A stretch of 31,411 nt of DNA from an uncultured Oscillospiraceae bacterium (GCA_910587465.1 CAJUMS010000026.1:1-31411), one strand, 5' to 3'; counted from the first letter of the stretch, positions 6,509 to 15,445 are shown. Notes: generated by a model from the sequence alone, not told the origin. Made by a program: numbers and translations.

Positions 6509-6961
6509 ATGAACAATTTCGAGGACAATTTATCCAAACTGTGGAAGAAAATCGGAACTCACGGAATTATGGTTCTGTCGACCTGTGCTGAAAGTTATGT
6601 GACCTCGCGTCCAATGAGCGTGGTTATAGTCGGAGAAAAGTTTTATTGTCAAACAGATGAGAAATATCTTAAGTTCAGGCAAATCATGCAAAACGATAAT
6701 GTGGCTCTTTCTGTGAAGAATTTCTCAATTGAGGGTAGATGCCGTGAAATCGGCAAGCCTCTTGATAATTGCAATTCAGAGTTTGCCGCTGCTATAAAAA
6801 AGCACTTTTTATTGGCATATAAATCATATTCACATATCGAAAGCGAACGTTTGCTTGAGATCATGCCAACATTGATCTATTCGTGGAGCTACGAGCTTAC
6901 AAAGCCGTACATGGAATACTGGGATTTTGAAAAACAAACATACCGCAAAGAGTACAAATAG
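6509..6961 (+). CDS. Pyridoxamine 5'-phosphate oxidase-like (flavin-binding split-barrel) protein
   Basis: This 150-residue protein has the split-barrel FMN-binding pattern seen in small clostridial PNPOx-like proteins. It shows GIMVLSTCAESYVTSRPMSVV near residue 20-40, then FYCQTDEKYLKFRQIMQNDNVAL and FSIEGRCREIG. Such proteins usually bind FMN, F420 or heme and catalyse redox reactions on small substrates; true PdxH activity is not implied. It starts 10 bp after the GyrI-like gene with only a modest AGGA/AGAAG ribosome site and ends just before a strong terminator. It is most likely the second and last gene of a WYL-regulated operon. Confidence 0.88.
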   Translation: MNNFEDNLSKLWKKIGTHGIMVLSTCAESYVTSRPMSVVIVGEKFYCQTDEKYLKFRQIMQNDNVALSVKNFSIEGRCREIGKPLDNCNSEFAAAIKKHFLLAYKSYSHIESERLLEIMPTLIYSWSYELTKPYMEYWDFEKQTYRKEYK

Positions 6962-6965
6962 TTTT

Positions 6966-6997
6966 TCGGCGTTGCTTCAAAGCAGCGCCGATTTTTT
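6966..6997 (+). terminator. Rho-independent terminator
   Basis: TCGGCGTTGCT and AGCAGCGCCGA pair (one G-U) around TCAA and are followed by six T residues, directly after the PNPOx-like gene. Confidence 0.88.
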
Positions 6998-7039
6998 ATA
7001 TCGTAATGTATATAATAATGTAAATTATCTTCTTTTAGG

Positions 7040-7540
7040 TTTGAGTAGTCATTTTCAAAAACTCTGAAATCGCCGTTGCACCGCATGTCTTCAAAAATTT
7101 TACCGTCACGCATTACCGCTATTCTCGAGGAAGTGTAGATCGCCGCGTCAATGTCATGAGTTATCAGCAGAAACGTTTTTCCCGTTGCGTTGTGAATACA
7201 CTTCAGCAAATCGAGAATATTTTTTCTGCCTGCCATATCAAGACCGCTTACCGCTTCGTCAAAGACAATTATTTTCGGATCAGCGGTAAGCGCGCGTGCG
7301 ATACAGAGGCGCTTTTGCTGCTATACCGAAAGCTACGAGGCTTTTCGTCGTATGATAATTTCCTCTAACTCCATATCATGGACGAGCCGCGTTATTATTT
7401 ACGTTTCCTCCGCTCGGCGGCATTTCCGCAGATTGCGTATCGGCTCGATGAGAACGTCGCAAACCGAAAATCTCGGTCTGGTATCTAACCAGCTTTCGAT
7501 AATGTTCGCGGACAGAGAATCCGCGTAATCGGACTTCCTC
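7040..7540 (-). pseudogene. Peptide/nickel-type ABC transporter ATPase, inactivated by nonsense codons
   Basis: The minus strand reads in one frame through DTRPRFSVCDVLIEPIRNLR, RLVHDMELEEIIIRRKAS, RLCIARALTADPKIIVFDEA (Walker B) and LLITHDIDAAIY (H-switch) to SRIAVMRDGKIFED. This is the distal part of a DppF/NikE-like ATPase. Three in-frame stops interrupt it. Two lie in or next to the signature motif: where LSGGQ is expected the frame reads LSV then a stop (near 7321), and another stop lies just before it. The third follows RRAEET. The reading frame itself is preserved, so decay was by point mutation. Walker A and the N-terminal half are missing. The C-terminus runs into the terminator of the neighbouring operon. 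Confidence 0.78.
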
Positions 7541-7957
7541 TCTTAATATTTTCCCGCGAGCAGAGACGATATTCACGCCTTCGCCGCGCATACCGTCTCT
7601 GCTTGCGAGAATCATTCAATTAAGAGGATATCCCAAACTCCGATTGCTTTGAAAGCCCCCTGTCGTTGGACCGGATGTGCTTTTACACAAAATTTTGGGG
7701 AGTGCCGCATAGTCCGTAAATGGCAAAGAGCTTGTATGCATTCTTGAACAAGCATGAATTCCTGCCGCATTCAATTCGCTGAAATAATGATTATTCTTGC
7801 ACCAGCTTTGACATTTATATTTTTCACATAGTCTGTCCTCGTTGTGATCTTTACGCATACTATGAATTAGCTATCATTATTTCGCATATTTACCGAAAAG
7901 TTAAACGGAAAATACATAAATCTTTTTTCTGTTTTATACAGATGATCAGACGCAGGA
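7541..7957. other. Intergenic region with no supportable gene
   Basis: The left part may contain further decayed ATPase sequence, but I cannot align it. An 80-codon minus-strand reading frame at 7616-7858 has no recognisable domain, a cysteine- and histidine-rich start and no good ribosome site; I treat it as chance. Confidence 0.4.
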
Positions 7958-9571
7958 TTATTTATGCCATTCGGAATCAAGGAAGCTAACTCTCGATTCG
8001 AGCCAGCCTTTCAGGTAGTCCGCCGCCTGCTTTTCGTTAGTGCAAGCTGCCGCACCCGCGCAAAGCTCGTTTCTCGCGTCATTTTGGCGTATATTGTTCC
8101 ACTTGTCATAGTTTCTGGTGAACGCGGGCTCAAACTTCTCCGCTTCGGAGACTATCATCTCATACGCGCGTTCAAATGTGCCGCTGTCGTATATCTCCGT
8201 CCAGCGCTCCTTTATGATATCCTGATACCAGTCCTCGTTCACCAGTACCATGAGCCACGGGTTGCACATTTCCTCAAACCTACCGTCGACGTCGAATACG
8301 ATATTTCCCGCGTAGAAACCCTTTCCGTCGGCGCAGCGGTCTTTGTTGCCGAAACTCGAATCAAAGTCCCACGGGGCTTCAAAACGCAGCTTTCCGCTGC
8401 CATCCTTGCCGAAATCAACATCCATGAAAAAGCTCGACCAGTAGATATCCGCGTCACAAGTAAGCTCAGCCAAAATATACGAATCCACGAGCGAGCGCAG
8501 ATCAACGACTTTTTCTACCGCTTCCTGCGGAGTAAGGTCGGTTGTCTCAATGAGCGTTAAAAGATCATCGGACATAACGAAGGCCTTATCGTTGTAAGCT
8601 GCCTCGTACATTATGTCATAGACGTTATTGACAAAATGCTCGATATGATCGTGCTGTTCCTTCGAATTGATATCGCTCTTTATCGTAATGCCCACGTCGT
8701 TCTTTCCATTGGCAGAGGGCTTAGCTGTCCTGCCGGATCCGCCGTTTCCGTCGTAGGGTGTGAGCTCCGCGTCATTATGGTAATTGACCTTAAAGCTATG
8801 CAGCGGATCTTCATTGTAATAATACCCGTCGTATTCGAGGAAATACCCGATATCAGTACCCGTATAGTCCTTTTCGGGATCGGTTATCTCAACTCTGCCG
8901 CTGTTGACCTGCTGCTGTTCGGTAACAAGGTATACTCCCCAGTATTCCCCGTTTATCGTAACCTCAACTAGCTGTGAATCGGCGGCGTAATAGCCGTCTT
9001 TTCCGAGTATTTCTCCAGCTAGCTGAAAAGCAGTCCTGTTCCGGAGCATGGAGAAGTCCTTGTATTCCGCAAGCAGCAGCCAGTTCTTGTATTCGTTGCC
9101 GTCATTTAGCCCGAGCATACTCTGTTTTGTTTCAAACTTTATCCTAAGAGGCTTTTTATTGTAGGCAGTAGTCCAGTTTCCCCTCACCTTTACATTTGCA
9201 TCAGCCGAGTCGATAAGAAGCTTATCATCAGCGTCGGTCACCGATACGGAGCAGTTCACGTAATAGGGTTCGGGCGGCATATTGTAATTGGGTGTCCACG
9301 ACGCTATCCTTTTTGCAACGTGTCTTGCAACGGGCATTGTGACAAATTCCATAGCGTCCGGACCGCTCTCTTTTGTCCTTATGTCGATAACCGGCATACA
9401 TTTACCGGAGGTAACGAACTCGGCAGGATTATCCGACGTGTTTTCGCTATTCGTCACGGTATCTGTGTTAGTCGTCTCTTGGCTGTTTTTAGCCGTATCG
9501 CCCTCCAAAGCGCAGCCCGCAAGTGTCAAACAGACTGCAAACAGAGCCACATATTTTTTTATCGCTGTCAT
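7958..9571 (-). CDS. CotH-kinase family lipoprotein
   Basis: This 537-residue protein has a lipoprotein signal peptide with lipobox LAGC (Cys20), a Ser/Thr/Asn-rich linker to about residue 60, and a CotH-kinase domain over most of the rest. Visible CotH motifs are KVRGNWTTAYNKKPLRIKF (about 128-146), NWLLLAEYKDFSMLRNRTAF, GEYWGVYLVTEQ, ELTCDADIYWSSFF and the metal-binding FEAPWDFDSSFGN near 395-405. CotH of Bacillus is an atypical Ser/Thr kinase of the spore coat. Lipoprotein versions in gut clostridia are often tied to the surface or to carbohydrate-binding machinery, and their substrates are unknown. Start ATG at 9571 has AGAGGTG 6 bp upstream; an in-frame TTG at 9592 overlaps the ribosome site. 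The gene stands alone, without an obvious substrate gene nearby. Confidence 0.9.
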   Translation of the reverse strand: MTAIKKYVALFAVCLTLAGCALEGDTAKNSQETTNTDTVTNSENTSDNPAEFVTSGKCMPVIDIRTKESGPDAMEFVTMPVARHVAKRIASWTPNYNMPPEPYYVNCSVSVTDADDKLLIDSADANVKVRGNWTTAYNKKPLRIKFETKQSMLGLNDGNEYKNWLLLAEYKDFSMLRNRTAFQLAGEILGKDGYYAADSQLVEVTINGEYWGVYLVTEQQQVNSGRVEITDPEKDYTGTDIGYFLEYDGYYYNEDPLHSFKVNYHNDAELTPYDGNGGSGRTAKPSANGKNDVGITIKSDINSKEQHDHIEHFVNNVYDIMYEAAYNDKAFVMSDDLLTLIETTDLTPQEAVEKVVDLRSLVDSYILAELTCDADIYWSSFFMDVDFGKDGSGKLRFEAPWDFDSSFGNKDRCADGKGFYAGNIVFDVDGRFEEMCNPWLMVLVNEDWYQDIIKERWTEIYDSGTFERAYEMIVSEAEKFEPAFTRNYDKWNNIRQNDARNELCAGAAACTNEKQAADYLKGWLESRVSFLDSEWHK

Positions 9572-9996
9572 GTTCTGCACCTCTTTTTTCAAAATATCGC
9601 GGACACAGTTCTATCCGCTCTTTTATTATAACATATAGCAAGGAAGAAGTCGACATTTTCCATATAAAACAATCAAGATATTCACCTAATGATGAATGTC
9701 TCAATTCCTTGTTTACAAGTAGCAGCGCCTGTTTTTCAATATAAAGCATAAATGAAACTGCAATATAAGCCGGAATATCTGTCGCGGCGCTCTCGCAGCT
9801 GATAGTTTCACTAAAGGGTTATCTTATTATAGATGGTCAAACACCATTTATTTAAAATAGAATTAATGTGTTTCAAAGACTAACATTAGTACTAAAACAG
9901 CAAAGGTCGCAATACTGCGTTTTGCTATAAGCACATCGTCTTTTTCCGCCGGTTATCGTGTACGTTCTTTCTGTATCTCGAATACGGATTTTCCCG
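9572..9996. other. Intergenic region between CotH-like gene and AlkZ-like gene
   Basis: No gene is supported. It holds a candidate extended -10 (TGTTATAAT on the minus strand, TATAAT at 9625-9630) for the CotH-like gene, with no convincing -35 box. It also holds a weak terminator-like hairpin near 9900-9925. A short minus-strand frame reading LLLVNKELRHSSLGEYLDCF could be a gene relic, but I cannot assign it. Confidence 0.4.
9900..9925 (-). terminator. Weak candidate terminator of AlkZ-like gene
   Basis: CGCA/TGCG around ATAC, flanked by GCAAA/TTTGC, forms an interrupted hairpin 70-100 bp downstream of the AlkZ-like gene on the minus strand, followed only by a short TGTTTTAG run. Confidence 0.3.
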
Positions 9997-11035
9997 TTAT
10001 ATTTTTTCTCCTTGATAACGATTTGCGGATTTTCCGTAATTTACTGCGCACACAGCTTCTAAAATCTCTGTTTTGCGAGCTGCCGCCGCTTCTGACGATA
10101 GATCAAGAATAACATCTTCCAGATCATACGGACCGTTACGGAAGTGTCCAACAACCGCGCCGTGGAATTCACCGTCAATCAATAAATACTGCAATGTTTC
10201 ATGCTCGGGCTGCTTGAATTTTTCTTTAAGCCAATATTCATTGGATTTTACCAAAAAATCATTGCGGTGCATTGCGTAAACGGATTCGGGGATTTGAGGC
10301 TCATATTTTTTTAAAAACTCAATGTCCTTTTTCAGCAGCCACCCGTCTCCTGTTTCCTCTATAATACCTTCGGAAGCAAGCGAACCGATAGCCTCTTTAA
10401 CAATTTTCCCGGGCAGTTTATAAAAGGATTTCACCATTTCCGCATTAAAGCACACCTGCCGATGGGAAAACCTTTGAAGTATAATTTTTAACGCTTCTGT
10501 TTTAGTGTATTTATTGATACTTACATCGGGGAACATTTCGGGAAATATATACCAGCCTCTATCCCATTCTCCGTCATACTGATCTTCATAAATTAAAAAC
10601 GCTTCCTGAAGACGGTGTAAAGCGGGGGTTATCTCTTTTACCAACATTCCCGTAGTTTCTTTTATCTGTTGAATAGTGAGAGGACCCTCACGCTCGATCA
10701 GTTCTTTTTATTACCAATTGTTTTTCGGTAGGCTTGTCCAGCATTTTACAAAACAGACAAGCAAACAATTCAAAATCATCTTTCATTATCCAGCCCAGAT
10801 TTCCGCCTACAAATCGTCCTTTTAATAACGAACGGTTTGCCTGACGCAAACGATTGAATTCAATGTCGTCAAAATCCGCCCGGAAGGTCAGGGACGGCGG
10901 GGCTCCGAATCCGTTCCAATATACATTTTGTCCCGGCTGTAGGTCGCGGTAAAGCGATATGTATTCGCTTTCGTCAGCCTTGTGAGTAAGATGCTGACGC
11001 TCCATTCGCAGAGATACAATTTTATTTTCGTTCAT
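9997..11035 (-). pseudogene. AlkZ-like winged-helix DNA-binding protein, one-base frameshift
   Basis: Two adjacent frames (10688-11035 and 9997-10647) join into one protein of about 345 residues of the winged-helix/AlkZ-like family, whose members include DNA glycosylases for bulky and crosslinked lesions. The N-terminal part has QNVYWNGFGAPPSLTFRADF and FVGGNLGWIMKDDFELFA. The C-terminal part has DGEWDRGWYIFPEMFPDV, the wHTH-like FNAEMVKSFYKLPGKIVKEA and VYAMHRNDFLVKSNEYWL. The break is at a run of five T (10705-10709, + strand). With one base fewer, the reading continues as VIKELIEREGPLTIQQIKE into the second part, bridging the gap without any stop. It could be a true mutation, a phase-variable tract or a sequencing error. 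AGGAG lies 10 bp before the ATG at 11035. Confidence 0.8.
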
Positions 11036-11146
11036 ATGCAGTATGCTCCTTTTTGTACAAGATTGCCCCTTGCTTCCTGCCGGTCAACTAAAAGATTGTA
11101 CCGCTCGGTTGAAAATTTCAGTCATAATAACGCAGATATATAATAT

Positions 11147-12940
11147 TTATATACAATATTGCCCTGCCTGCAACCTCCACATCTGCGAGTATTTGCCGCC
11201 AAGCTCCAGCAGCTCCGCGTGATTGCCCTCTTCGATTATTTTGACTTTTTCCAGCATATAAATACGGTCGGCAATTCGTGTGGTGGAAAGTCTGTGGGAA
11301 ATGAACACCACCGATTTGTTATTCGCCGCGGTAAGCATTGATCGGTTCAGGTGGTACTCCGCAATGGGGTCAAGAGCCGAGGACGGCTCGTCGAGTATGA
11401 TAAGGTTAGCGTCCTTGTAAAAAACTCTCGCGACCGCAAGCTTCTGACCCTCCCCGCCCGAAAGGTTAACTCCGTTATCCTCAAACTCGGTGGTAAGATT
11501 GGTTTCAAGTCCATCGGACAGAGCGGCAAGACGTTCGTCAAATCCGCTTTTTTCCATTGCGGAAATGACATCACTGTCCTTGCCGTTTTCTGCAAAATCA
11601 AGCAATACGTTTTCCTTTACAGTAGCGGCGAAAATCTTGAAATCCTGGAACACGGTTCCGATCTTACGGCGGTACTCCTCAATATCATATTCCTTTATGT
11701 TAACGCCATCAAGGAGAATTTCTCCCTCGTCGGGATCGTAAAGCCGCATTATCAGTTTTATCAGCGTGGTCTTGCCCGCGCCGTTATAACCTACGATAGC
11801 GATCTTGCTGTACGGTTCGATCTTTATACTGATGTTGTTCAGTATGTATCCGTCCATTTCGTTGTAGCCGAAGGAAACATTGCGCAGCTCGATCAGAGTG
11901 GGTTTTTCGGGCAGCGGTCTATTGTCCGTACTGGTAATTTTCGGTTCAATGGCAAGGAAATCCTTCATTTTTTGGACATACAGACCGATTTCCTGCATTT
12001 TCGGATATACATCGGCAAACTGCCGCATACGGTTTTTCATTCGGTTAGCCGTTCCCCTCATGACCGCAACATTACTATAAGAAATGTGGTGAAGAACAGC
12101 GGCGGAGTACACAAGGTAGATCATATATACAACGTCAATAAGGAAGCTGTTGCAGATATAGTCTTTCATAAGCTGCAATCCAAAGCGCTTTCCCGCGTTC
12201 TTTTTATCAATATCAAGCACCTTGTCGTTGGTTTCGTCAAAGTCCTTCAGAAGTTCATTAGAAATCTCGGTGTTGAGACGGACTTCCTTTGCGTAGTCAT
12301 TAAGATAAAATACGCGGTTTACATATCCCAATTTGCGCTCATAGGGATTTTTATCGTTCCTGATCTTGAAATTCAGTTTGTTAAGAGCCTTGCCTGACCA
12401 TAGCGACGCAACGAATGATACTGCAATAAAGATAAATGAAACGGGATCGCTGCCGATAAAGAACGCACCCGAAAGAATGATAGAGGTTACTCCCGTAAAC
12501 AGGTTTGTCAGTACTGTAAAAATTCGTCCGATCTGATTTTCTACCTCGGAGACCGACAGAACATAATTATTGTAAAACTCCGGATCATCATAGCATTCAA
12601 GGTCGATCTCCTTTGCTTTGCGGAAAAACATTTCTTTAATTTCCTGCTTTATCTTCGGTTGGGATTTCTGCTGTAATTTCTGAAAAACAAAGGCGTTGAA
12701 CCAAAGACCCAGAACTACAAATGCAAGAAGACAGCAAAGGAAGGCTGCAGCCGTTTTAAACGGTTTTCCGAATTCAGCGCACTCCAGAACAAAGTTCAGT
12801 CCGAATGTAAATTCGAGAAATACAACGATCTCATTTCGGATCGTCTCAACAATATGCAGAATCATATATCCCGGAGATGCCTTAAAACAAAGTTTAAAGA
12901 GGAAGAGGTTATCGGCGATGGTTTTCTTGAAATTTTTCAT
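11147..12940 (-). CDS. ABC exporter half-transporter, permease-ATPase fusion (second of pair)
   Basis: This 597-residue protein has an N-terminal type I exporter membrane domain (about six helices, residues 1-325) and a complete ATPase domain. Walker A is GYNGAGKTT near 380, the signature LSGGEGQ is near 493, Walker B/D-loop is LIILDEPSSALD, and the H-switch FISHRLST is near 546. All catalytic motifs are canonical. The ATG at 12940 overlaps the stop of the upstream half-transporter by 4 bp (ATGA), with AAGGAG 11 bp before it. The in-frame GTG at 12952 abuts that ribosome site and is rejected. With the upstream gene it should form a heterodimer exporting drugs, lipids or peptides. No C39 peptidase domain is present, so peptide maturation is not implied. 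Confidence 0.92.
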   Translation of the reverse strand: MKNFKKTIADNLFLFKLCFKASPGYMILHIVETIRNEIVVFLEFTFGLNFVLECAEFGKPFKTAAAFLCCLLAFVVLGLWFNAFVFQKLQQKSQPKIKQEIKEMFFRKAKEIDLECYDDPEFYNNYVLSVSEVENQIGRIFTVLTNLFTGVTSIILSGAFFIGSDPVSFIFIAVSFVASLWSGKALNKLNFKIRNDKNPYERKLGYVNRVFYLNDYAKEVRLNTEISNELLKDFDETNDKVLDIDKKNAGKRFGLQLMKDYICNSFLIDVVYMIYLVYSAAVLHHISYSNVAVMRGTANRMKNRMRQFADVYPKMQEIGLYVQKMKDFLAIEPKITSTDNRPLPEKPTLIELRNVSFGYNEMDGYILNNISIKIEPYSKIAIVGYNGAGKTTLIKLIMRLYDPDEGEILLDGVNIKEYDIEEYRRKIGTVFQDFKIFAATVKENVLLDFAENGKDSDVISAMEKSGFDERLAALSDGLETNLTTEFEDNGVNLSGGEGQKLAVARVFYKDANLIILDEPSSALDPIAEYHLNRSMLTAANNKSVVFISHRLSTTRIADRIYMLEKVKIIEEGNHAELLELGGKYSQMWRLQAGQYCI

Positions 12941-14757
12941 ACTATCGCCCACTCCTTGTAGCTTTCATCGGCAAGATAATTCTGCGCCTGTTTTGTAAAC
13001 ATCTCACAATATTTGCCGTTCATATCCATAAGCTGTTTGTGAGTTCCTTGTTCGATAACCGTGCCGTTTTCAAGCATAAATACTTCATCTGCATCCTTAA
13101 CGGAGGACAGGCGGTGAGAGATAAACAAGGTGATATGCCCCTTGCTCTCGTCCATGATTCCCTTGTAAAGGTCATATTCTGCAATAGGGTCAAGGGCGGA
13201 GGACGGTTCGTCAAAAACCTTAACGGAGGCATTCTGCGCAAACGCTCTCGCGACAACTATTTTCTGCTGCTCGCCGCCCGAAAGTACAGCACCCTCGCTG
13301 TCAAATTCTTTGGTCATTACAGTGTCAAGCCCTTTTGGAAGACTTTGCACTTTCTCCCACACTCCCGCACATTTCAGCGCACGCTCCGCGGTTTCTTCGG
13401 GTTTGTCAAATTTTTCGCCCATAAGCACATTATCCCTGACCGACATTGCCATGACCTTGTAGTCCTGAAATGCCGCTGAAAATTCTTTTCGATAGGCTTT
13501 GAGGTTATATTCCTTTATATTTATGCCGTTGACAAGTATTTCTCCGCTCGTGGGATCGTACAGTCTGAATAGGAGTTTGATAATAGTTGACTTTCCCGCG
13601 CCGTTGTGACCTACTAATGCACACACCTTTCCGTCCTCTATTTTAAAATTAAGATCGTTGATAACGGGCTCGTTTTCCTTGTATTCAAAGAACACGTTTT
13701 TAAACTCAATTGAGCGTATTTTTTCGGGCGTTATGCCGTCGTGATCTTCGGGTATCTTCTCCTCGTATTCCATAAAGGTACGGAAGTATTCAAGAAACTC
13801 TCCGTTCTTCATGGCCTCGCTGATATCATTGAACATACCTATCAATATCCACGATGACGTTGACATGGCGGTAAACATAATAGCCAGCTCCGCAAGTCCC
13901 ATTGACTGTGAGACTATTGTGCGGTATGCGGCGTATATCATAATTCCCTCAAAAACAAGAGCAAAGGTCGTTACATTTTGCGCCCACGTATATACAATGG
14001 CCTTCCCGGCGTATTTATCCGCTACCGCTTGATTTCCCTTTATCGCGTCGGAGTAACGCTTCATCATAAGCTCGTGGATACTTGAAAAGCGTATCTCTTT
14101 CGCGTAATCGGCAAGGTGCATTACGCGGTTGACATACTCTGCCATACGGTTGTTTTTTACATTGTCAACATATCTGCCGCCCCATATCTTACTCATAAGA
14201 CCGCCGAAAACAAAATTGCCGATTATAGGCGAGATCACAAACAAAACCGAATATGGGTCGATACTGAACATTGACCAGAATGCCGCTGCCGCTGCGATCA
14301 CACCGAAGATTACCGAGAAAAAATAATTTACCGAGCTTGTCATCTTCTGTGCCGATCCGTCAAGCGCCATAGTGTAGCGATTATAGAAATCCGCGTCTTC
14401 AAAGCAGCGAAGCTCTACATTTCTTGCTTTTGCATAAAGTTTGCGGTAAAGTACGCGATATATCTTATTATCGGTGTATGGGTTTATTACACCGTTAAGA
14501 TAACTTTGATACATTGCAAGCAGTAAGAACACCACGAAACATATACCGATAAAGAACAGTATCGTTCCAATGGGAGCTTCATTTTCAATAGCGCCGATAA
14601 CATAACGCAGAAAAAAAATACTCATAAATATCCACTCTACGTAACCGATTACCGAATCGACTGCCGTATGTATAACACGAGTTTTGCTGATTTTCCATAC
14701 AGTCTTTATTGCGTAGATATTATTTAAAAAGAGTTTTGATTTTCTTTTATTGTTCAA
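12937..14757 (-). CDS. ABC exporter half-transporter, permease-ATPase fusion (first of pair)
   Basis: This 606-residue protein has an N-terminal six-helix exporter domain (about 20-330) and an ATPase domain. Walker A is GHNGAGKST near 382-390, the signature LSGGEQQ is near 490, Walker B is VKVFDEPSSALD, and the H-switch FISHRLSS is near 546. Both nucleotide sites of the heterodimer therefore look competent, unlike many heterodimeric exporters with one degenerate site. I chose the TTG at 14757 because a very strong GGGGGGAGG site lies 4 bp upstream; an ATG at 14853 would add 32 poorly structured residues and bury the ribosome site. The gene is led by a strong promoter and an untranslated leader of about 115 nt. 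Confidence 0.9.
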   Translation of the reverse strand: MNNKRKSKLFLNNIYAIKTVWKISKTRVIHTAVDSVIGYVEWIFMSIFFLRYVIGAIENEAPIGTILFFIGICFVVFLLLAMYQSYLNGVINPYTDNKIYRVLYRKLYAKARNVELRCFEDADFYNRYTMALDGSAQKMTSSVNYFFSVIFGVIAAAAAFWSMFSIDPYSVLFVISPIIGNFVFGGLMSKIWGGRYVDNVKNNRMAEYVNRVMHLADYAKEIRFSSIHELMMKRYSDAIKGNQAVADKYAGKAIVYTWAQNVTTFALVFEGIMIYAAYRTIVSQSMGLAELAIMFTAMSTSSWILIGMFNDISEAMKNGEFLEYFRTFMEYEEKIPEDHDGITPEKIRSIEFKNVFFEYKENEPVINDLNFKIEDGKVCALVGHNGAGKSTIIKLLFRLYDPTSGEILVNGINIKEYNLKAYRKEFSAAFQDYKVMAMSVRDNVLMGEKFDKPEETAERALKCAGVWEKVQSLPKGLDTVMTKEFDSEGAVLSGGEQQKIVVARAFAQNASVKVFDEPSSALDPIAEYDLYKGIMDESKGHITLFISHRLSSVKDADEVFMLENGTVIEQGTHKQLMDMNGKYCEMFTKQAQNYLADESYKEWAIV

Positions 14758-14878
14758 GTTACCTCCCCCCTTTTTAACAAGTAAATAAATTGTATGCTTA
14801 AAGCCGGTGTTTTGCTTGCTGTTCAACGTTTGATATCTTCCGCATGCAGACATTGCAATTTGGAAAATATATATTTAT

Positions 14879-14908
14879 ATTATATCCGAAACACAGTTTA
14901 ATTGTCAA
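14879..14908 (-). promoter_or_regulatory. Sigma-A promoter of the ABC exporter operon
   Basis: On the minus strand TTGACA (14903-14908), an 18-bp spacer and TATAAT (14879-14884) precede the exporter pair. Confidence 0.75.
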
Positions 14909-15406
14909 GTCCTTTTTCAAGAAATAATTTCTGCATGATCATCCCCAAAATTAAAATCTATTCTTTGTTTTATGCGGCTCAATTTTTGAGAATGGTTGGC
15001 GGCGATTTCTCCATTACTTTCAGCCGCCATTTCTACGTTTTAATTTCAGCCTTGACATGTACAATTATCGCTGCAAGCTTTTTCTCTCCCCTTATGTGAT
15101 AACGCCCAAAAAACTTGCTAATGCTGTTGCAGACGAAACCGAAAAGTAGTAGCCCCGCATACGATACAACGCCAACGTCTCCCACGGATAAAACTCCCAG
15201 CAACAATCCGTCTACCGGGGTATCGCGGTTGCACTCACTCCCGATGCTATTCCGGCTGCAAGCGCGGCTGCTGTTGTGATATTTTTTTAAAAAAGTAACT
15301 ATCCCTCAAAGTCTTATGCGTTCCGAGTTTCGGGACGCATTATTTCTCTATATCCGTACTTTTTCGAACTTTGGCTCTCTGTCGAATTATTAACTATATC
15401 TTTCGT
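14909..15406. other. Region without intact gene; possible coding relic
   Basis: On the minus strand the stretch about 15033-15240 is open and reads DTPVDGLLLGVLSVGDVGVV, then SYAGLLLFGFVCNSISKFFG, and ends VHVKAEIKT. It looks like part of a membrane protein. Just upstream, in another frame, is an Ala/Gly-rich ITTAAALAAGIASGVSATAI. Neither has a start with a ribosome site, and I cannot assign a family. A disrupted small membrane-protein gene is the likeliest reading. Confidence 0.3.
15316..15340. repeat. Hairpin without T tract
   Basis: ATGCGTTCCGA (15316-15326) pairs with TCGGGACGCAT (15330-15340), with one G-U, around a 3-nt loop. It is followed by TATTTCT rather than a clean U tract, so it is at best a weak terminator. 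Confidence 0.4.
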
Positions 15407-15445
15407 AAAAAAGCGGCAGCGCCGATTTGGTGCTGCCGCTTTTTT
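15407..15445 (-). terminator. Strong bidirectional terminator
   Basis: AAAAAAGCGGCAGC (15407-15420) and GCTGCCGCTTTTTT (15432-15445) are a perfect 14-bp complement, giving a GC-rich stem with a T run on either strand. It most probably ends asparagine synthetase transcription, about 165 bp upstream on the minus strand. Confidence 0.85.

Noticed and set aside
7616..7858. 80-codon minus-strand ORF rich in Cys and His
   Set aside because: It has no recognisable domain and no good ribosome site, and it lies in decayed sequence.
11351..12397. 348-codon plus-strand ORF
   Set aside because: It is antisense to the intact ABC exporter gene, and its composition reflects that gene's codons.
11147..14757. 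Bacteriocin-processing exporter
   Set aside because: Neither half-transporter has an N-terminal C39 peptidase domain, and no precursor peptide gene is visible.
14758..14853. Upstream ATG giving a 638-residue ABC exporter
   Set aside because: The extra 32 residues are not exporter-like and contain the GGGGGGAGG ribosome site used by the TTG start.
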